A stretch of 5,252 nt of DNA from Lactobacillales bacterium (GCA_015655485.1 JAATEZ010000089.1:1-5252); one strand, 5' to 3'. Numbered from the stretch's first letter, positions 1 to 5,252 are shown. The notes: generated from the sequence alone by a model not told the origin. A program made the numbers and translations.

Positions 1-577
1 AATATTGATCCAGTGCGCTAGCGGCAAAAGAACCAAAAGGAATATATCTTTCTTTATTTCCTTTACCCAGTACTAATAAGACCCCGGTATCAAAATCAAT
101 ATCCGGCAGAGTCAGACCGGCGCATTCGCTGACGCGGATCCCGGTCCCATAAAGAACTTCCAGCAGAGCTTCATTACGAAAATCCAGCGGAGTATCGCCT
201 TTAACTGTTTCAAACAGCACCTGCATTTCTTTTTCATAAAAAAATTTAGGCAGGCGGCTCTGCTTATTTCTCATCTGAACATAAGAAAAAGGATTCTCTG
301 CAGCGACTTCATTTTTTAATAGAAACTGGTAAAAGGAACGCAAACTGGATAACTTTCTGCTGATGGAATTGCGGCTGTATTTTTCATCATGTAAATAACT
401 TAGATAGACACGAATATCCTGATGAGTCACAGTTAAATAGTTCTCATCTCCCGAATTCTCCAGAAATAACAGAAAATTATTTATGTCCTCCATGTAGGCG
501 GTATTTGTTTTTTCTGAGTACTGTCTTTCTACGATCAAATATTTTGAAAATAAATCGATCCAATTTTCTTCAGACAA
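1..577 (-). CDS. xerC: Tyrosine recombinase XerC, 3' end cut off by window edge
   Basis: XerC is a site-specific tyrosine recombinase that acts with XerD at the chromosomal dif site to resolve chromosome dimers before cell division. The visible 192 residues hold the N-terminal SAM-like DNA-binding domain (about 1-95, including YSEKTNTAY and SRKLSSLRSFYQFL) and the start of the catalytic domain. The first catalytic arginine is R148 in GTGIRVSE and the catalytic lysine is K172 in GKGNKER, the same numbers as in E. coli XerC. The HxxR, second His and nucleophilic Tyr lie in the missing C-terminal third (family length about 300). I chose TTG at 575-577 because a strong Shine-Dalgarno, AGGAGGGG, sits at 583-590, and because the next in-frame ATG (M29) would cut into the DNA-binding domain. 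In Bacilli this gene (also called codV) usually precedes hslV-hslU-codY, which would lie left of the window. XerD is the main alternative; the topA-trmFO context favours XerC. Confidence 0.93.
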   Translation of the reverse strand, partial: MSEENWIDLFSKYLIVERQYSEKTNTAYMEDINNFLLFLENSGDENYLTVTHQDIRVYLSYLHDEKYSRNSISRKLSSLRSFYQFLLKNEVAAENPFSYVQMRNKQSRLPKFFYEKEMQVLFETVKGDTPLDFRNEALLEVLYGTGIRVSECAGLTLPDIDFDTGVLLVLGKGNKERYIPFGSFAASALDQY

Positions 578-582
578 AGAAA

Positions 583-590
583 CCCCTCCT
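583..590 (-). promoter_or_regulatory. Strong ribosome binding site that fixes the TTG start of xerC
   Basis: The minus strand reads AGGAGGGG with 5 bases between its last G and the TTG codon (7 from the AGGAGG core). This near-perfect anti-16S match is what supports a non-ATG start. A strong site with a weaker TTG codon is a common pairing in Gram-positives. Confidence 0.85.
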
Positions 591-607
591 AAGCTTTTTA
601 CAAAATT

Positions 608-636
608 ACTGTAACACAAGGATGTTAGGAATACAA
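608..636 (-). promoter_or_regulatory. Weak candidate promoter for xerC
   Basis: On the minus strand TACAGT (608-613) is preceded directly by TGT, giving an extended -10 form, with TTGTAT (631-636) 17 bases upstream as a poor -35. Transcription would start near 601 and leave about 20 bases of leader carrying the ribosome site, which is good geometry. The hexamer matches are only 4/6 and 3/6. Because the upstream gene ends at a terminator, xerC should need some promoter in 578-729; this is the best placed candidate I found. Confidence 0.3.
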
Positions 637-644
637 ATGAATTG

Positions 645-668
645 TCAGAATTTAATCAATATTTCTGA
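645..668. other. Dyad symmetry in the xerC leader region
   Basis: Arms TCAGAA (645-650) and TTCTGA (663-668) flank a 12-base A/T-rich spacer. It lies just upstream of the candidate xerC promoter, where an operator could sit. A second, A/T-only style dyad, AAAAACTA (699-706) with TAGTTTTT (717-724), lies further upstream. Short dyads arise easily in A/T-rich DNA, so function is uncertain. Confidence 0.25.
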
Positions 669-729
669 ATTCTCTCACAATTCCTTCATGATATTCACAA
701 AAACTAAACATAAAGCTAGTTTTTTTCAT

Positions 730-772
730 AAAAAAGCTTCACAGTCCTATATGTAGTGACCGTAAAGCTTTT
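730..772 (-). terminator. Rho-independent terminator of the degV-family gene
   Basis: On the minus strand a 15-bp stem pairs AAAAGCTTTACGGTC (758-772) with GACTGTGAAGCTTTT (732-746), with two G-U wobbles and an 11-base loop. The minus strand runs into six T residues (730-735) at the base of the stem. It begins 9 bases after the stop codon. The plus-strand side also ends in a T-run (769-772), but no plus-strand gene is nearby. It should isolate the degV unit from xerC. Confidence 0.85.
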
Positions 773-781
773 GAACTAAAT

Positions 782-1633
782 TTATTTTTCTTGATCATCA
801 AAGAAAAAAATCCCCACTGATTCTAGACCGATGTGTGTGCTTAAAACACTGCCGATGTTCTCAAAAATAAAATTTGCCGCGCCGATTTTCTCTTGCAATA
901 GCTTAGAAACAATGTCGGCTAAATTTTGATCATCAGCATAAGCGATTCCGATGGTTTGATCAATAGGACCAATTTTCTGATCGACTGATTCAATAAGCTT
1001 ATTCCAAGCTTTTTTGTTGCCGCGAACTTGAGACAATAACTTGATTTCTCCATCTACAACATGCAGGATCGGGCGGATTTTCAATGTATTTCCTGCCATG
1101 GCACCTAATTTGCTGATCCTGCCTCCAGCCGCCAACTGATCTAAATTGTTCAACATGAAAATATGCTGGATATGTTGAATACGGTCCTTGGCATAGCTAA
1201 CCAATTCTTCAAATGAAAATCCCGCTTGATTTTTTTCTGCGATTTTCAAAGCGATCAGCCCTGTGCCCAATGCACCGGCTTTAGAATCAACAGCCACCAT
1301 ATTTATTGAAGGGAACTCTTCTTTCAACTCTTGGATCATATTAGCCGCCAATTGATACGTACCTGACATTTTAGAAGAAAAAGATAAAAACATAAAATCC
1401 TGCTCTTTTTTGGCACAATCCGTAAACTGTTGATATAGATCCTCCACTCTAGGCAGAGCAGTTAAACACTTTTTTCCAGCTCGAATCGCTTCATAAACCT
1501 GTTTCGTTTGAATATTGACCTTATCCAGATAATTTTTGCCATCGATCGTTACTTGTAAGGGAATGATACCTATCTGAAATTTTTCAATCCATTCCTTAGG
1601 CAAATCACAGGTACTATCGACAATAAGTTTCAT
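782..1633 (-). CDS. DegV family fatty-acid-binding protein (FakB-like)
   Basis: DegV proteins bind a long-chain fatty acid in a buried pocket. The FakB members present it to the kinase FakA, giving acyl-phosphate for phospholipid synthesis; they are cytoplasmic. At 283 residues this matches the family's usual length of about 280. Visible family signatures, in order: the N-terminal strand MKLIVDSTCDLP (1-12), T58 in the loop that is usually TSQPS, S90 in SSKMSGTYQ, DSKAGALGTG (116-125), LNNLDQLAAGGRIS (161-174), KIRPIL (185-190), QVRGNKKA (202-209) and a C-terminal His, H267, in THIGLESVG. T58 and S90 are 32 apart, matching the Thr/Ser pair that holds the fatty-acid carboxylate in FakB as I recall it. 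Two motifs are off-consensus: TALP for TSQP, and GLES where GPGA is usual. The ATG start has GAAAGGT 10 bases upstream (1644-1650). The gene has its own promoter and terminator, and no fakA is visible, so partner and lipid specificity are unknown. Confidence 0.92.
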   Translation of the reverse strand: MKLIVDSTCDLPKEWIEKFQIGIIPLQVTIDGKNYLDKVNIQTKQVYEAIRAGKKCLTALPRVEDLYQQFTDCAKKEQDFMFLSFSSKMSGTYQLAANMIQELKEEFPSINMVAVDSKAGALGTGLIALKIAEKNQAGFSFEELVSYAKDRIQHIQHIFMLNNLDQLAAGGRISKLGAMAGNTLKIRPILHVVDGEIKLLSQVRGNKKAWNKLIESVDQKIGPIDQTIGIAYADDQNLADIVSKLLQEKIGAANFIFENIGSVLSTHIGLESVGIFFFDDQEK

Positions 1634-1641
1634 CAGACTCG

Positions 1642-1806
1642 CTACCTTTCCATCAACTTGATCAAACCAATAATAGCAAGACTTGAATGATTTGACAACT
1701 TTTTTGGACCTGAATATTGACAGCTCTTTGCTTGATAGTTAATCGAACTTGTCCAGCTTTTCCTGGTCTGACACGCTTCATTCAGCTTTTCAGTGTCTAG
1801 CTTCAT
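1642..1806 (-). other. 54-codon open frame from repeat unit 1 into the degV promoter
   Basis: It opens MKLDTEKLNEACQ, a near copy of the MKLDIEKLNELCQ opening in the other unit, and continues through the degV promoter to a TAG at 1642-1644, inside the degV ribosome site region. There is no ribosome site before the ATG, and overlap with a strong promoter argues against a real gene. Listed only because the N-terminal peptide is shared between the repeat copies. Confidence 0.15.
1670..1698 (-). promoter_or_regulatory. Sigma-A type promoter with extended -10 for the degV-family gene
   Basis: On the minus strand TTGTCA (1693-1698) and TATTAT (1670-1675) each match consensus at 5 of 6 bases and are exactly 17 bases apart. 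TGC directly before the -10 makes it an extended -10 promoter. Predicted start is near 1663, leaving a leader of about 30 bases that includes the ribosome site at 1644-1650. It lies on the degV side of the repeat block, so degV expression need not depend on trmFO transcription. Confidence 0.75.
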
Positions 1807-1888
1807 GAACTAGCTTGTTCGACAAAAAGGCGAATTTCGTATGAATTAAAAAGCGATTCTTACTCCCTTTGTCATTTTTGCTCACAAG
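1768..1888. repeat. Repeat unit 1 of a tandem pair (about 121 bp), distal to trmFO
   Basis: This 121-base block aligns base for base with the next block (1889-2008) at roughly 80% identity by eye, with one single-base length difference near the right end. Best conserved are CTGACAC at the left edge, TTCATTCAGCTTTTCA (1777-1792), AGCTTCATGA (1799-1808), TTTCGTATGAAT (1835-1846) and AAAAAGCGATTC (1848-1859). The internal inverted symmetry is weaker than in unit 2. The unit lies wholly in the trmFO-degV gap. It could be a decayed intergenic repeat element or a tandem duplication of local sequence. Confidence 0.85.
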
Positions 1889-1927
1889 CTGACACAGTTC
1901 ATTCAGCTTTTCAATGTCCAGCTTCAT
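1790..1927 (-). other. 45-codon open frame spanning both repeat units
   Basis: The frame starts MKLDIEKLNELCQ in unit 2 and ends NRFLIHTKFAFL...HEARH in unit 1. Because the repeat period (121) is one more than a multiple of three, the frame changes from one unit to the next. No ribosome site precedes the ATG. I do not recognise a protein family. Translation is unproven and more likely absent. Confidence 0.2.
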
Positions 1928-1982
1928 GAGGCAGGTCTATCGGCAAAAAAGCAAATTTCGTATGAATCAAAAAGCGATTCAT
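1911..1982 (-). other. 23-codon open frame in repeat unit 2, conserved in unit 1
   Basis: ATG at 1980-1982 opens a short frame containing NRFLIHTKFAFL and ending HEAGH and stop. The equivalent frame of unit 1 reads NRFLIHTKFAFL and ends HEARH and stop. Over those 12 shared residues the two copies differ at three bases, all third-position and synonymous. GGAG is only one base before the ATG, too close for normal initiation, so I do not call a gene. It may be a fossil of a coding sequence from which the repeat was built. Confidence 0.25.
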
Positions 1983-1994
1983 GCTCCATTTGCT
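1945..1994 (-). terminator. Possible rho-independent terminator inside the palindrome, after trmFO
   Basis: Read on the minus strand, the two innermost stems of the palindrome (AGCAAAT/ATTTGCT enclosing ATGAATC/GATTCAT with a T-rich loop) run directly into six T residues (1945-1950). This has the layout of an intrinsic terminator for the topA-trmFO transcript, but the stem is A/T-rich and has a 5 by 5 internal loop, so efficiency is doubtful. Confidence 0.4.
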
Positions 1995-2017
1995 ATTTTG
2001 CTCAAGACCAAACCGCC

Positions 2018-2038
2018 TCATTCAGCTTTTCTGAATGA
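2018..2038. other. Perfect 8-bp hairpin containing the trmFO stop codon
   Basis: TCATTCAG (2018-2025) and CTGAATGA (2031-2038) pair perfectly around the 5-base loop. In the mRNA the trmFO UGA lies inside this stem. It competes with the outer arms of the longer palindrome, so the RNA could switch between a local hairpin and the long fold. No T-run follows on the minus strand, so it is not a terminator by itself. Confidence 0.6.
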
Positions 2039-3329
2039 ATTGGTCTAATGAAGTCAAGGCACGCTCAGCAAGAGCTTCATAACGCTTTTTTTTGTCTCGT
2101 ATTCTTTCGGGCAATTCTGGAAAAATTCCAAAGTTGGCGTTCATGGGCTGGAAGTGTTTCCCTTCAGTATGAGTGATATAATGAGCCATGCTGCCAATCG
2201 CCGTATCCACTGGGTATACTTGCGGCTCCTCGCCATTTATCATTCTAGCTGCATTTTTCCCGGCAATCAGCCCGCTGGCCGCACTCTCAACGTATCCTTC
2301 AACACCGGTCATTTGGCCGGCGAAAAACAAATCATTCCTCTTTTTAGTTTGGTAAGTAGCCTTTAAAAGCTCAGGCGAATTTAAAAAGGTATTGCGGTGC
2401 ATCACACCATAACGAATAAATTCGGCTTTTTCTAATCCAGGTATCAGCCGAAAGACTCTTTTTTGTTCACCCCATTTTAAATGAGTTTGAAAACCAACTA
2501 AATTATAAAGTGAGGCCGCGGCGTTATCTTGTCGCAGTTGAACGACCCCATAAGGTCTTCTGCCAGTTTCCGGGTCTTCAAGTCCGACAGGTTTCAATGG
2601 TCCGAATAATAACGTTTTGATACCCCTCTCAGCCATAACTTCAATTGGCATGCATCCATCAAAATATTTTTCTTTTTCAAAAGTATTCAGAGGAGCCGTT
2701 TCCGCATGGATCAACGCATCATAAAAATTCTCAAATTCCGCTTTGCTCATGGGACAATTAAGATAGGCGGCTTCTCCTTTATCATAACGGGACTTTAAGT
2801 AGACTTTTTCAAAATTTATCGAAGCTTTTTCAACGATTGGCGCAGCAGCATCATAAAAATACAATCCTTCCGACTCTGTAAAATTTTTAATGTCATCAGC
2901 TAACGGCTGTGAGGTCAAAGGACCGCTGGCAATGATCGTCAAACCTTTCGGTAACGTTGTGATTTCTTCCCGATAAACCTGGATCAGAGGATGACTTTCT
3001 AAACGAGCCGTTACATCTTTTGAAAAATTTTCGCGATCTACGGCGAGTGCTCCGCCGGCTGGTACAGCAGTGTCATCTGCAGAACCGATAATAACAGAAT
3101 TTAGACGGCGCATTTCTTCCTTGAGCAAACCGACTGCATTTGTAAGAGTATTTCCGCGTAGTGAATTTGAACAAACCAACTCTGCAAATTGATCTGTATG
3201 GTGAGCTGGTGTTGATTTGGACCCGCGCATTTCATAAAGATGGACCGGGATGCCGGCCTTGGCGACTTGCCATGCTGCCTCGCTTCCGGCCAAACCTGCT
3301 CCGATAACGTTTACAAATAATTCTGTCAT
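2022..3329 (-). CDS. trmFO: TrmFO, folate/FAD-dependent tRNA (uracil-54-C5)-methyltransferase
   Basis: TrmFO (formerly Gid) makes ribothymidine at position 54 of the tRNA T-loop, with 5,10-methylenetetrahydrofolate as carbon donor and FADH2 as reductant; it is cytoplasmic. The 435 residues equal the B. subtilis length. The FAD-binding GxGxxG is G10-A-G12-L-A-G15 at the N-terminus, followed by the EMRG strand end (33-36). The two cysteines known to matter in the B. subtilis enzyme fall at the same numbers here: C53 in LVCSNSLRG and C226 in DGCMPIE. C192 in NCPMS is also conserved. The C-terminal FAD motif is FFAGQMTGVEGYVESAASG (335-353). The ATG is preceded by AAAGGA 10 bases upstream (3340-3345). 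It lies 114 bases after topA, with no good promoter between, so co-transcription is likely. The last codons and TGA stop lie in a palindromic repeat, which may have supplied the final residues. Identification is secure. Confidence 0.98.
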   Translation of the reverse strand: MTELFVNVIGAGLAGSEAAWQVAKAGIPVHLYEMRGSKSTPAHHTDQFAELVCSNSLRGNTLTNAVGLLKEEMRRLNSVIIGSADDTAVPAGGALAVDRENFSKDVTARLESHPLIQVYREEITTLPKGLTIIASGPLTSQPLADDIKNFTESEGLYFYDAAAPIVEKASINFEKVYLKSRYDKGEAAYLNCPMSKAEFENFYDALIHAETAPLNTFEKEKYFDGCMPIEVMAERGIKTLLFGPLKPVGLEDPETGRRPYGVVQLRQDNAAASLYNLVGFQTHLKWGEQKRVFRLIPGLEKAEFIRYGVMHRNTFLNSPELLKATYQTKKRNDLFFAGQMTGVEGYVESAASGLIAGKNAARMINGEEPQVYPVDTAIGSMAHYITHTEGKHFQPMNANFGIFPELPERIRDKKKRYEALAERALTSLDQFIQKS

Positions 3330-3408
3330 TTTTTTCGCTTCCTTTTTATAAAAATAGTGTGATCAGCTTTTCAAGCAGGATCTTCTATTTATTTTTTTAG
3401 AATATCGA

Positions 3409-3435
3409 GGCTGGGAAATGTCGCTACTCCCAGCC
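3409..3435. other. GC-rich hairpin just after the topA stop codon
   Basis: GGCTGGGA (3409-3416) pairs perfectly with TCCCAGCC (3428-3435) around an 11-base loop, starting 8 bases beyond the topA stop. On the minus strand no T-run follows, so it is a poor terminator; it may stabilise the topA 3' end or attenuate trmFO. From memory, hairpins with GGCTGGGA/TCCCAGCC arms recur in intergenic DNA of Lactobacillales, which would make it a dispersed repeat; this is recall, not a search. Confidence 0.6.
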
Positions 3436-3443
3436 CTGGTTTG

Positions 3444-5252
3444 TCATTTTTGAATTTTTTCCTGATAATCACATTCGCTGCAAACTACTTGCTTGCCGCC
3501 GCCTTTAACTTTCTTTTCAAGTAAATAGTGCCCGCATTTCGGACAATTTCTTCCAATTGGCTTATCCCAAGAAGTAAATTCACATTCAGGATAACGGCTG
3601 CATCCGTAAAAGATACGGTTCTTCTTGGATTTACGTTCAATCACTTCACCTTGATGGCAAATAGGACACTTCACCCCTATTTCTTTAACAATAGGTTTTG
3701 TATTGCGGCATTCCGGGAAATTACTGCAGGCATAAAACTTTCCATAGCGTCCCAACTTGATCACCATGGGGTGTCCGCACAGCTCGCAATTAAAGCCGGC
3801 CGGTTCATCTTTGATTTGAATTTTTTCAATTTTTTCTTCTGCATTGTTTAATTCTTTTTCAAAAGGCCGATAGAAACGGTCGACTACCTGGATCCAATTT
3901 TCCCCGCCTTCACCGACTAAGTCCAAATCTTTTTCCATATCAGCAGTAAAGCCAACATCAACGATTTGCGGGAAAAAATCGCAAATCAAAGTATTTACTA
4001 TTTCGCCAAGCTCGGTTGGTTCAAAGCGTTTATTGACCAATTTAACATAATAACGTCGTTGGATCGTCTCTAATGTAGGAGCATAAGTAGATGGTCGTCC
4101 TACACCATTTTCCTCCAAGTTTTTGATCAGAGTCGCCTCACTGAATCGAGCCGGCGGCTGCGTAAAATGCTGTTTGGGTTCGATAGTGACAGATTTTACA
4201 GTTTCCCCTTCATTCAGCTCTGGTAAAATATTTTCTTTTTCTTCTTTACCTTCATCATTGCCTTCGACATAAACTTTCATAAAACCAGCGAATTTAACTT
4301 TCGAACCATTAGCAACAAAGGTCACCCCATTTTGTTCTAGGGTGACTTTCATCGTGTCCAAAACCGCTGGTGTCATCTGGCTGGCTACAAATCTTGCCCA
4401 AATCAAATTATACAATTTTTGTTGATCTTTATCTAAATATTTCTGGACCTCTTCAGGAGAACGCATCACACTGGAAGGTCTGATCGCCTCATGAGCATCC
4501 TGAGCTCCTTTAGCGTTTTTAGTTTTTCGGCTGCCGTGAATAGAGAATTCAGCACCAAACTTATTCTGGATATATTTTGCAGCCTCTTCTTTGGCGGTGT
4601 CCGAAATACGCGTTGAGTCCGTCCGAATGTACGTGATCAGCCCAACAGTCCCTTCTTTTCCTAAAGGAATGCCTTCATACAGCTGCTGAGCAACCATCAT
4701 TGTTTTCCGGGTCCGAAAATTTAATTTGCGTGCAGCTTCCTGCTGCATACTGCTGGTAGTAAATGGTAAAGCAGAATTTCGTTTACGCTCTTTCTTCTCA
4801 ACCTTTTTGACCAGATAGTCTTTGCCAGTCAATTTTTCTGTCACTGCCTTGACATCCGCTTCATTTTTAAGCTTATGCTTCTTGCCGTATAGACCGTAAA
4901 ATTGCGCTTTGAATTTTTTCCTGCTTTTCAAAAAATCTCCATCGATACTCCAATACTCTTCAGGTATAAAAGCCCGTATCGCGTTTTCGCGATCAATAAT
5001 GATTTTTAGAGCAACGGATTGGACCCGGCCGGCACTCAAGCCTTTTTTTATTTTACGCCACAAAATCGGACTGATAGAATAACCGACGAGCCGATCTAAA
5101 ATTCTTCTGGCTTGCTGCGCATCGACTAAATTTAAATCAATACTTCTCGGTTCCTTAAAAGCAGCTTTAACTGCATCTTTGGTGATTTCGTTAAAAACAA
5201 CACGATTTTTCTCTTTAAGATCTAAACCGAGCAAATAAGCCAAATGCCAAGC
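3444..5252 (-). CDS. topA: DNA topoisomerase I (type IA), 5' end cut off by window edge
   Basis: TopA relaxes negative supercoils by nicking one strand through a 5'-phosphotyrosine and passing the other. The window holds the C-terminal 602 residues. Counting from the first visible residue, AWHL (1-4) directly follows where the Toprim DxDxEGE motif should end, so about 110 N-terminal residues, with the Mg-binding Toprim core, lie outside. Visible motifs are VVFNEITK (18-25), SAGRVQSVAL (73-82), the active-site Tyr Y208 in ITYIRTDSTRISD, AQDAHEAIRPS (250-260) and ENGVGRPSTYA (381-391). Three C4 zinc ribbons follow: C489/C492/C509/C515, C529/C532/C551/C557 and C570/C573/C591/C594, the number usual in Bacillus-type TopA. 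A TTG at 5241-5243 is internal (the Leu of AWHL), not a start. The stop is TGA at 3444-3446. The gene opens the topA-trmFO-xerC cluster; its promoter is outside the window. Confidence 0.98.
   Translation of the reverse strand, partial: AWHLAYLLGLDLKEKNRVVFNEITKDAVKAAFKEPRSIDLNLVDAQQARRILDRLVGYSISPILWRKIKKGLSAGRVQSVALKIIIDRENAIRAFIPEEYWSIDGDFLKSRKKFKAQFYGLYGKKHKLKNEADVKAVTEKLTGKDYLVKKVEKKERKRNSALPFTTSSMQQEAARKLNFRTRKTMMVAQQLYEGIPLGKEGTVGLITYIRTDSTRISDTAKEEAAKYIQNKFGAEFSIHGSRKTKNAKGAQDAHEAIRPSSVMRSPEEVQKYLDKDQQKLYNLIWARFVASQMTPAVLDTMKVTLEQNGVTFVANGSKVKFAGFMKVYVEGNDEGKEEKENILPELNEGETVKSVTIEPKQHFTQPPARFSEATLIKNLEENGVGRPSTYAPTLETIQRRYYVKLVNKRFEPTELGEIVNTLICDFFPQIVDVGFTADMEKDLDLVGEGGENWIQVVDRFYRPFEKELNNAEEKIEKIQIKDEPAGFNCELCGHPMVIKLGRYGKFYACSNFPECRNTKPIVKEIGVKCPICHQGEVIERKSKKNRIFYGCSRYPECEFTSWDKPIGRNCPKCGHYLLEKKVKGGGKQVVCSECDYQEKIQK

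Larger units (their letters stand above)
1889..2008. repeat. Repeat unit 2 of the tandem pair, next to trmFO
   Basis: This is the second copy of the repeat, starting CTGACAC at 1889, 121 bases after unit 1. A third, very short copy of the unit's beginning follows (TCATTCAGCTTTTC, 2018-2031) and runs into the last codons of trmFO. Unit 2 is strongly self-complementary (see the palindrome entry). The spacing of the shared TTCAGCTTTTC core is 121 and then 119 bases. Confidence 0.85.
1898..2039. repeat. Long imperfect palindrome overlapping the trmFO stop codon
   Basis: Nested complementary arms, from outside in: TTCATTCAG (1898-1906) with CTGAATGAA (2031-2039); AGCT (1920-1923) with AGCT (2024-2027); ATGAGGC (1926-1932) with GCCTCAT (2015-2021); GGTCT (1934-1938) with AGACC (2005-2009); a 14-base arm (1943-1956) with 1988-2001 at 13 of 14 pairs; and ATGAATC (1962-1968) with GATTCAT (1976-1982) around a 7-base loop. 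Small internal loops separate the segments. The RNA from the minus strand would fold into one long hairpin starting within the last codons of trmFO. Confidence 0.85.

Noticed and set aside
505..756. Plus-strand open frame of 83 codons across the xerC start and leader
   Set aside because: It is antisense to the xerC N-terminus and the degV terminator, has no ribosome site, and its composition (K, F, N, S rich) is what A/T-rich non-coding DNA gives.
1692..1720. Plus-strand TTGACA with TATTGA 17 bases downstream
   Set aside because: No plus-strand gene or conserved RNA follows; the -35 match mostly reflects the complement of the degV promoter -35 region.
1768..2031. CRISPR array or direct-repeat array
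   Set aside because: Only two full copies, homologous over their whole length with no unique spacers, and no cas genes.
730..2039. Transposon or integron carrying degV
   Set aside because: No transposase, no matching terminal inverted repeats at both ends and no target-site duplication that I could find; xerC is the housekeeping recombinase, not an element integrase.
2154..2366. Plus-strand open frame antisense to trmFO
   Set aside because: A shadow of the well-supported trmFO frame, with no ribosome site or recognisable protein features.
3345..3374. Promoter-like TTGAAA/TATAAA pair (18-base spacing) directly before trmFO on the minus strand
   Set aside because: The predicted transcription start would fall in the trmFO ribosome site and remove it from the mRNA, so the match is probably due to A/T-rich sequence.
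3528..3851. Plus-strand open frame antisense to the topA zinc-ribbon region
   Set aside because: A shadow of topA; the minus-strand frame has clear catalytic and cysteine motifs, while this one has none.

Overview
The window carries four genes, all on the minus strand: topA (DNA topoisomerase I, 5' end cut by the right edge), trmFO (folate-dependent tRNA U54 methyltransferase), a DegV/FakB-family fatty-acid-binding protein gene, and xerC (tyrosine recombinase, 3' end cut by the left edge). The low-GC, A/T-rich intergenic DNA, strong AGGAGG-type ribosome sites, TrmFO (typical of Firmicutes), TopA with three C4 zinc ribbons and the topA-trmFO-xerC order point to Bacilli. In many Bacilli this cluster continues into hslV, hslU and codY. 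XerC rather than the single-recombinase XerS of streptococci and lactococci argues against Streptococcaceae. Enterococcus or a close relative is my best guess, by inference only.

In transcription order (right to left): topA ends at 3444. A 114-base gap with a GC-rich hairpin (3409-3435) leads into trmFO (3329-2022), which shows no convincing promoter of its own and is probably co-transcribed with topA. A 388-base gap (1634-2021) follows. Its trmFO-proximal part holds two diverged tandem copies of a repeat of about 121 bp and the start of a third. The copy next to trmFO forms a long imperfect palindrome (1898-2039) that includes the trmFO stop codon. The rest of the gap carries a near-consensus extended -10 promoter (1670-1698) for the degV-family gene (1633-782). 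That gene ends at a clear rho-independent terminator (730-772). A short A/T-rich leader with weak promoter candidates precedes xerC, which starts at TTG 577 behind a strong AGGAGGGG site.

Functionally, topA (supercoil relaxation) and xerC (chromosome dimer resolution) are DNA housekeeping genes, trmFO makes ribothymidine 54 in tRNA, and the DegV protein probably presents fatty acids to a kinase. The degV-family gene looks like a self-contained transcription unit placed inside an otherwise conserved cluster. The most unusual part of the window is the repeat/palindrome block between trmFO and degV. I see no complete new multi-gene system here: the coding genes are ordinary and the novelty, if any, lies in that non-coding block.
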